Source: a virus
Virus record (IMG/VR): IMGVR_UViG_3300044811_000044
Location: 1-42,325 of that record
Reading direction: 5' to 3' (one strand)
DNA length: 42,325 nt
The notes beneath the pieces were generated by a model. It was not told where the DNA came from. It ran no database searches and worked only from the letters and a program-made list of their open reading frames with translations. Positions 38,001-42,325 of this stretch are shown piece by piece. Positions within the stretch are counted from its first letter, which is position 1. Each line of letters begins with the position of its first letter. Position numbers and translations under genes: made by a program.

Positions 38001-40698
38001 CTTCCGACATGCGTTGCGTGACTGTCCGCTCCTTCGTTTCAGCGTTCGGATCAGCAGGGCCGGAAATCGAGGCCTCTGAATTTGCGCGAGCAAGCTCCAG
38101 GTGCTTTTGAAGCTCGTCCTGAGATTGGGTAAAAAGTTGCTCCAGGTGAGGACGGATCTTTTCTCCTAGCTCCCGAATCATTTGGGCCGAGAATTCGGCA
38201 AAGTCCCTCGCGCCGCGGGCGATCACAAGCGAACCTTTGACCGTCAGAAGGTAGTTCATCTCTGGATCCAGGCCGGAGAAGAGTTTTCCACCGTAGCCAA
38301 GCTCCTTCAGGCGAGCGTCGGTGCGCGCTTCGAGGTCGAGGAGTGCTTTCGGAAGCTCCGGAATGATCGGTGCACGTTCAGCCTGGTTCGTAGGACTACG
38401 TACGGCGTTCTCATTTGCTTGCGTAGTACGGTCAACCAGTACACCGGCGGCGCCTTCCGGCGTAGCGGCTTGTCCGGCTACACCGGCCGAGTCGCTCACG
38501 GTGAGTTTTCCTTCAGCATCGCGGGCGATCTGGGCTTTCCACTGCTTCATCATCTCCGCTTCCGTAGAGGTCTCCTTCCCGAGCCCGCTGGAGGTGTCGG
38601 CACTTCTCGCACCGATATTGACGAAATCCGGATCACGCACCCCGGCCGCCCATTGTTCGGGAGACGGGACAGGCGTTAACAGCACGTCACCCTTGGATGG
38701 GTGCCCGTGGCTCCATCCGCGGTCTGTTTTAAAGGCCACTCCCTCGATCGGGTATGTGACCATCTGGCCAGCAGCTTTCGAAGCCGCAACGTCGATGCCC
38801 TCTCCCCAGCCGGCAAATGCGACCGGGACGATCGTGCCGTCCTTGCGCTGGAGTTCCGCTGGAAGGTGGCCGGCGGGCAGAGAGTGGAAATCCTCTGGAT
38901 ATTTCGCCATTATGTCCCGGTAGCGCTGGCTGTAGACCTGGCCCATGTCCTCGCGCTGCTGGATCGAATCCAGGTTCATCGAGACTAGGGCCTCCTTCTT
39001 CGTCTCCGTCGGCTCCTTTACTCGGTCAGCGTACCCCTTCCTGAGAATGGCTCCAGCCTCCTCCGGGGTCGCTGAGTCGGCGACCTGCTCGATATATTTG
39101 TCCTTGATCCCGAGCGCCTCCATCGCCCGGCGATTCTTCAAATACTCCTGGCCGTAGGCGCGGTCCCGGAAGGAGGCGGAGCCGGTGCCGATCAAGATAA
39201 ACGGCAGCATCGACCCAAGGGTCTCCGGTGTCGCGTGGACGACGTCGGAGAGCTCTTTGCCGAAATCCACTCCCGGAATCGTGGAATCGAGTTGGCTCGC
39301 GATCGATTGCACCGCCGATGGCAATAGCTGTTGAATCTCCGCGATTGCGGTAAGACCTACAGCTTCGCCGGTGGCCAGCGTTGCAATACGAGTTGCCAGC
39401 GATCCACGGAGAAGCTGCCTCGCCCCTGGGAGTTTGCCGATGATCATCTTCGAGGAAACGAAGTTGAGTGCCGTTTCCGGCACGGCCGCCACGAGGGAAA
39501 GAAGATCCGCCTGGTTTGGGTTCATCCCCTGGTCTTCGTAATGCCCGCGTAGTTCCTCCTTTGTTGCTAGGGCCGCGGCGAAGATGCCAGGGCCAGACAT
39601 GAAGGCTAATAACTTTGGAGCACTCTCGGCCGTACCGAGGACGGAGTTCGCGATCCAGCCGCCTCCCTTGAGTGGATCTACTTCGCCAGTGATGCGTTGG
39701 TTAAGTTTCCTTTCGATCTGGGTATCTCTCCGGTCGATTGTAGCCGCCTCCTCACCGCGATCCAGTCCCAGTGCAACGCCACGGCGGGCTAACTCTCGCA
39801 CAGCCCCGATCGTATTAGCCGCAAAATCACCAACCCCACGCTCGAGTCGAAACATCGCTTTCTCGGCAAACCCATCCTCGCCCCTGGCCTTCGGTTTAAT
39901 GCCGACCTGGCCGGCGGCGAAGTCCATCACCATTTCCGCTTGGTCCGGAGTGAGGGTACCTAATTGCTTCAAGACTTTTTCGCGTTGAGCGACTGCGGCG
40001 GCCTCTTCCGAAGGGGCAACGCCGTTGCGTGCGAAGCTTAGATATTTGGCCGTTTCCGCTATCGGCTCGGCGAGGAGCGTGTGCTGGGTCTGAAACTCGT
40101 CCCAGTTCTGGCGCATCTGCTGCCGGTAGACGTCTAGCTGAGTCGGATCCCAGCCGGGGCTGTTCTTCGCCTGGTTCGCGAGGGAATCGAACGCTTGTGA
40201 GAAATTCTGGCTTAAGGCCGGTATCGTCCCGGAGTTGGGTTGAGTTCGAAGATGCTGGAAAAGCCCCTGCGACATCTGGAAGAGCATCCCCGCTTCGGCC
40301 TTCTTCTGTGCGATGTGCTGGCCTACCCGGTCGTAAAAGGCGTTGTCATCGAGCGGAGCGTCCTCGTGGAAGACGGTCTTCGCGTAGGCGGCCCGGTATT
40401 GGTCCGCGGTCGTAGCTAGCCGCTCGGGATCCACTCCGAAATTGTGCGACAGAAACGCGATATTCGCGGCGCGCTTCGTGGCGGTCTTCTTATCCTCTAC
40501 GCCGGCGAGCGCTGAGTTGAGCTGCGTGATCGCCTCCGGTGAGAGCACTTTTGGCAGATTGTCCACCCCACCAAAGAGTTTCTCCGGATCAAGCGGCGGG
40601 GCGGACGGGGCCTGGGTCGTCGGACTCTCGGGTGCGTCGCCAAACTCGTTTGCCGGCGCGGGGACTGTGGCTAACTCATCTCCAAAGGCATTACTCAT
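34948..40698 (-). CDS. Giant internal virion protein, probable ejection protein (gp16-like role)
   Basis: A 1916-residue protein with an acidic Pro-rich start (EFGDAPESPTTQAPSAPPLD), many helical and coiled-coil parts (KGLREDLQNRLDQHEVKLRD), and a C-terminal part with hydrophobic helices (RGIVGLASLATLAVAGYPTT) resembling podovirus giant virion proteins. No transglycosylase motif was seen. By position after the gp15-like gene it should enter the cell with the DNA and help build the conduit. It ends in an antisense overlap with the RusA-like gene. Confidence 0.75.
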   Translation of the reverse strand: MSNAFGDELATVPAPANEFGDAPESPTTQAPSAPPLDPEKLFGGVDNLPKVLSPEAITQLNSALAGVEDKKTATKRAANIAFLSHNFGVDPERLATTADQYRAAYAKTVFHEDAPLDDNAFYDRVGQHIAQKKAEAGMLFQMSQGLFQHLRTQPNSGTIPALSQNFSQAFDSLANQAKNSPGWDPTQLDVYRQQMRQNWDEFQTQHTLLAEPIAETAKYLSFARNGVAPSEEAAAVAQREKVLKQLGTLTPDQAEMVMDFAAGQVGIKPKARGEDGFAEKAMFRLERGVGDFAANTIGAVRELARRGVALGLDRGEEAATIDRRDTQIERKLNQRITGEVDPLKGGGWIANSVLGTAESAPKLLAFMSGPGIFAAALATKEELRGHYEDQGMNPNQADLLSLVAAVPETALNFVSSKMIIGKLPGARQLLRGSLATRIATLATGEAVGLTAIAEIQQLLPSAVQSIASQLDSTIPGVDFGKELSDVVHATPETLGSMLPFILIGTGSASFRDRAYGQEYLKNRRAMEALGIKDKYIEQVADSATPEEAGAILRKGYADRVKEPTETKKEALVSMNLDSIQQREDMGQVYSQRYRDIMAKYPEDFHSLPAGHLPAELQRKDGTIVPVAFAGWGEGIDVAASKAAGQMVTYPIEGVAFKTDRGWSHGHPSKGDVLLTPVPSPEQWAAGVRDPDFVNIGARSADTSSGLGKETSTEAEMMKQWKAQIARDAEGKLTVSDSAGVAGQAATPEGAAGVLVDRTTQANENAVRSPTNQAERAPIIPELPKALLDLEARTDARLKELGYGGKLFSGLDPEMNYLLTVKGSLVIARGARDFAEFSAQMIRELGEKIRPHLEQLFTQSQDELQKHLELARANSEASISGPADPNAETKERTVTQRMSEGQGIAKGVAPEIRAALDNIQYPVRHMNDVQEAAAREISIAGEAAAYNRFIDLNNDLNPDTRVAIGKQLAEKFAAAGNWPAWHDTLMHAAEIGTSLGQGVNMFKIYGDQFTKPEQAEQLLFQEVQKKKTKIRKTEKTGEVAKVLKEEIGVDAEEKARIAKLKATMERLTELTNRGTIAQIANEVGPKAGEKVSEEIANLQKMIASARKGLREDLQNRLDQHEVKLRDLRARIEENTRLLNEGTQEEIKAHLGETNSPLVPADIKDLRAILADSRKALDAAVKEPTDFEGRVKARLKEMNVQTPKDIQKLYEKGLELFNEGKLTEKGLEEVLMQKHALPDIGGEHAKALSLFAERIASTPADSAARRDATIDLFDYVHNLLAPASRIDVGFALFYAHILAGYPTHIRNTLSNLTSLAEFGMDALFSKPSSWAAKWDGIINGAQSGAAAGIAEARQLMKTGRNSPLRESAPKFGQTSILEQTKFTGLARPYNLSKYVGRLLRASDVFFAATAYEIKARQVAWEMAQKAGGKDLAGVAERVDSLLNESPQQVADHEAQAREEFQMLHPDLRQGQTEAQWVDSRTRELRLLSRDQKLVDRASDLAARLTFNYKSEGMVGFFANSLISGFTSLRKAGEASQSPFLRFLTLAPRVEIPFIQIPANLFARAWEFGSGVSIVKALYGQELIYDGPGAAHFEAMSEDQRSMMLKRGIVGLASLATLAVAGYPTTGKDEEDRIWRIHGRGTGDPDKNRAFWGPEYRPYSIQFNVGGKSIFLPYKFLPIGPALAMVGAMHDGARYKQFDAKDGTFRLASAMKAIPQAMLSQTFMVQLSDSLDALMGTSRQSEDSTRKAIARFTVGTATSVAVPLANFWASIDRDFDPKQRDISTVKAALMSQVIGLRHLNRPALDILGDEMTNRPGGWFYTEASRNTPEARIYATFARLNLDPGDGSAYKQRLGDKFYDFFKVRQSYIKEKLLQDNGVFLDRLGSQTEERAKLLLAGIDEGATARALRAVGYRPPQPKR

Positions 40699-42179
40699 TG
40701 ACGCTTTTTATACGTCTGCCCGTCCGTGCCAATATAAAGCGTTCCAGGCGCTAGGGCGTCCCATTGGGCCTTGGACGTCACTTTCTGCGTCTGCGTCGAA
40801 CTCTGCCCACCTGGCGAGCGTCCTGTGAGCGAGTTCAAGATGGGGGTCGCGGAGCCGACATCGATCTGCGTCGAGATCTTTCCATTGAGGAACTCGAACT
40901 GATCCTTCGCCGTCGCTTTCGGATTTGTGCGGATGTAATCGCGCAATGCGTCGCGTAGTTCAATCTTCCGCTGGTAGGCCTGCCTCGCTTGCGCCGGCTC
41001 GTATGGTGAACCGTCCGGGGCCAGTTTCGTGTTCCCGAGAAAGCCGCCACGGACCAACTCGTCGATGTAGTTGTTGCCGTCGGCGGTGCGAGCGTTCTCC
41101 CCAGTCTTATTTGTCGCGCGATCGAGCGAGGCCTTGACCTCGTCCCGGTAGGTCGGCTGTAGCTCTGCCATCTGGGCAATGATGTTTGCCCGTTGCTCGT
41201 TGTTCGGATCGGAGTCGGGATTGTAGTTACTGGCTGACGTCAGGAGGTTCGAGTACCGCTCGAGCTCCGGAACCTCCGGCCTCTTCCCGATCTTCGCTTG
41301 CTGCGCGAGGATGGCCTTCATCGTCCCCGGGGTGAGCTTGCGATCGTCGACGAGCTGCTGCAGGTCGTCGTTACTCATCAGTTGCCCGTTGTTCTGTTTG
41401 TCGTAGATCCCCTGCAGCGTATCTCCCCGGAGTTTGTTCACCGCAGTATCGGCTTTGCCTTTGAGGGCCTCGCGTTGGTTTTCGTCCAGCCCTTTAAAAT
41501 TACGCCACCGACCGCCATCGGTCTGGTCGTTCAGCGAATCGAGGGTATTGATCGGGTCGACGTTGAGCCCGCGGTTAACCTTAGCAAAGTCCGCCTGCGT
41601 TTCGCCTTTTTTGAGGATCTCCTGGGCCTGTGCATCCGAGAGGAGCCCAACCTGGACAGCTGAGAGGATCGGCTGCGTGCCCGCTTCGTAGTCTCCGGAG
41701 TCCCAAGCGTTGTCAGCTGCCTGCAGCATGATCTTAGTTTTGTTCCGGATCCCCTGGACGTTGGACTGAGTCGCGACTTGGGACGTCGACGTCTGAGCGA
41801 AGGACTTGAATTGATTCGTCAGTTTGTCGCGCGCCATCGGCGAGAGTTCGGGGTTCCCCAGAACTTCGGAACGGAGACCATCGACTTTCTTTTGCCAGCC
41901 AGGAACCCAGGTGTTGGTGTCCTGGTTCGTCGAGAGCTCCCGGTTGTAATCGTCCTGGGCCTGGTGCATCTTGACCTGCGCGTCGACCTCTGCCGCCGCG
42001 TTCGTTGCTGCCTGGAGGCGCTGCGAGAATTCACCTGCTACTTCACCGGCGCGCGCGATCGTTCCTCCGAAATTGGTCAAAGCGGCGCCAGAGGCGAGCG
42101 CTGAACCTAGATCCCGAGGAGCGGCGCCAACGACAGCATGCGTGACCATGCTTCCTGGAACGGTGGGAATTGTGGCCAT
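40695..42179 (-). CDS. Internal virion core protein, gp15-like
   Basis: I use ATG at 42179 (MATIPTVPGSMVTHAVVGAA). The 31-residue extension to 42272 overlaps the junction gene. The protein has 494 residues, mostly helical and Gln/Asn/Asp-rich (VDAQVKMHQAQDDYNRELST, ARDKLTNQFKSFAQTSTSQV, DAQAQEILKKGETQADFAKV). Its length and position between the gp14-like and giant proteins fit the core or ejection set. It overlaps the giant gene by four bases (ATGA). Confidence 0.7.
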   Translation of the reverse strand: MATIPTVPGSMVTHAVVGAAPRDLGSALASGAALTNFGGTIARAGEVAGEFSQRLQAATNAAAEVDAQVKMHQAQDDYNRELSTNQDTNTWVPGWQKKVDGLRSEVLGNPELSPMARDKLTNQFKSFAQTSTSQVATQSNVQGIRNKTKIMLQAADNAWDSGDYEAGTQPILSAVQVGLLSDAQAQEILKKGETQADFAKVNRGLNVDPINTLDSLNDQTDGGRWRNFKGLDENQREALKGKADTAVNKLRGDTLQGIYDKQNNGQLMSNDDLQQLVDDRKLTPGTMKAILAQQAKIGKRPEVPELERYSNLLTSASNYNPDSDPNNEQRANIIAQMAELQPTYRDEVKASLDRATNKTGENARTADGNNYIDELVRGGFLGNTKLAPDGSPYEPAQARQAYQRKIELRDALRDYIRTNPKATAKDQFEFLNGKISTQIDVGSATPILNSLTGRSPGGQSSTQTQKVTSKAQWDALAPGTLYIGTDGQTYKKRQ

Positions 42180-42184
42180 TGTGG

Positions 42185-42325
42185 TTAATGCCTCGTCGAG
42201 AGAAAGAAAATCAGAGAACCAAGTGCACCGAAGATCGAAAGTCCCACCGTTACGGTGAGAGCGACCAGCCATTGGGTATTCGTTTTAGCCCGCGACTCGG
42301 ATTCACTGCCTCCCTGTGTGCGGCT
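42185..42325 (-). CDS. C-terminal part of the junction-spanning membrane protein
   Basis: The frame enters at the right edge as SRTQGGSESESRAKTN and ends TAA at 42185. It contains one membrane helix (WLVALTVTVGLSIFGALGSL, then IFF) and the tail LSTRH. It continues the protein begun at 353..1: overlapping the repeated cggct gives one frame of 489 bases. This supports a circular genome. Confidence 0.8.
   Translation of the reverse strand, partial: SRTQGGSESESRAKTNTQWLVALTVTVGLSIFGALGSLIFFLSTRH

Noticed and set aside
34948-40698. Lysozyme or transglycosylase domain in the giant virion protein
   Set aside because: I looked for a catalytic Glu context and slt-type motifs and saw none. A profile search would be decisive.
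1-42325. CRISPR array, integrase or insertion sequence
   Set aside because: No regularly spaced repeats, recombinase motifs or terminal inverted repeats were seen. The only tandem array is the coding hexamer repeat.

Overview
The window is essentially a whole podovirus-like (T7-like virion layout) double-stranded DNA phage genome. It appears to be circular: the first five bases (cggct) equal the last five. Collapsing that overlap joins a minus-strand reading frame leaving the left edge (1..353) to one entering at the right edge (42185..42325), giving one in-frame 162-residue protein and a circle of about 42,320 bp. No host gene, tRNA, rRNA, CRISPR array, integrase, DNA polymerase or phage RNA polymerase was recognised. 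The host cannot be named from sequence. A possible lipoprotein in the lysis region fits a Gram-negative host, and a fucosidase-like fibre fits a host with fucose-containing surface glycans.

Late unit (minus strand, from about 22454 leftwards through the circle junction to 34948): small terminase; two small overlapping genes; a receptor-binding cluster (repeat fibre, small accessory genes, a lectin plus GH29 alpha-L-fucosidase-like fibre, an Ig plus propeller-like protein); large terminase; two small conserved genes; portal; scaffold; major capsid; probable decoration protein; tail adaptor; a tail nozzle split over three reading frames with a second nozzle-type docking domain on a cysteine-rich protein; GNAT-like protein; gp14-like core protein; three small membrane proteins; and two large internal virion (ejection) proteins of 493 and 1916 residues. 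Two intrinsic terminators bracket the capsid cassette.

A lone plus-strand coiled-coil gene (22545..22985) with a strong terminator sits between the late unit and a leftward block of five small genes (25077..23050). The rightward unit (26132..35003) carries small genes, an SSB-like protein, a DUF6948-like gene followed by a (Gly-X)n repeat gene, an ASCH-like protein, a primase-helicase, a PAPS-reductase/N-type ATPase-like protein, a secreted Ig/C1q-like protein and a RusA-like resolvase. Its replication strategy probably borrows the host polymerase. Most adjacent genes overlap by ATGA, GTGA or TTGA stop-start junctions, which I used to choose several starts and to find genes of 33, 49 and 57 residues.

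The most unusual segment is 25078..26131, about 1 kb between the divergent leftward and rightward units. It has no convincing gene but is dense in perfect hairpins. Several carry GNRA or UNCG tetraloops only when read on the minus strand, and one 108-nt segment can form a three-way junction closed by 13 perfect base pairs. It is a candidate structured non-coding RNA and/or control and origin region.
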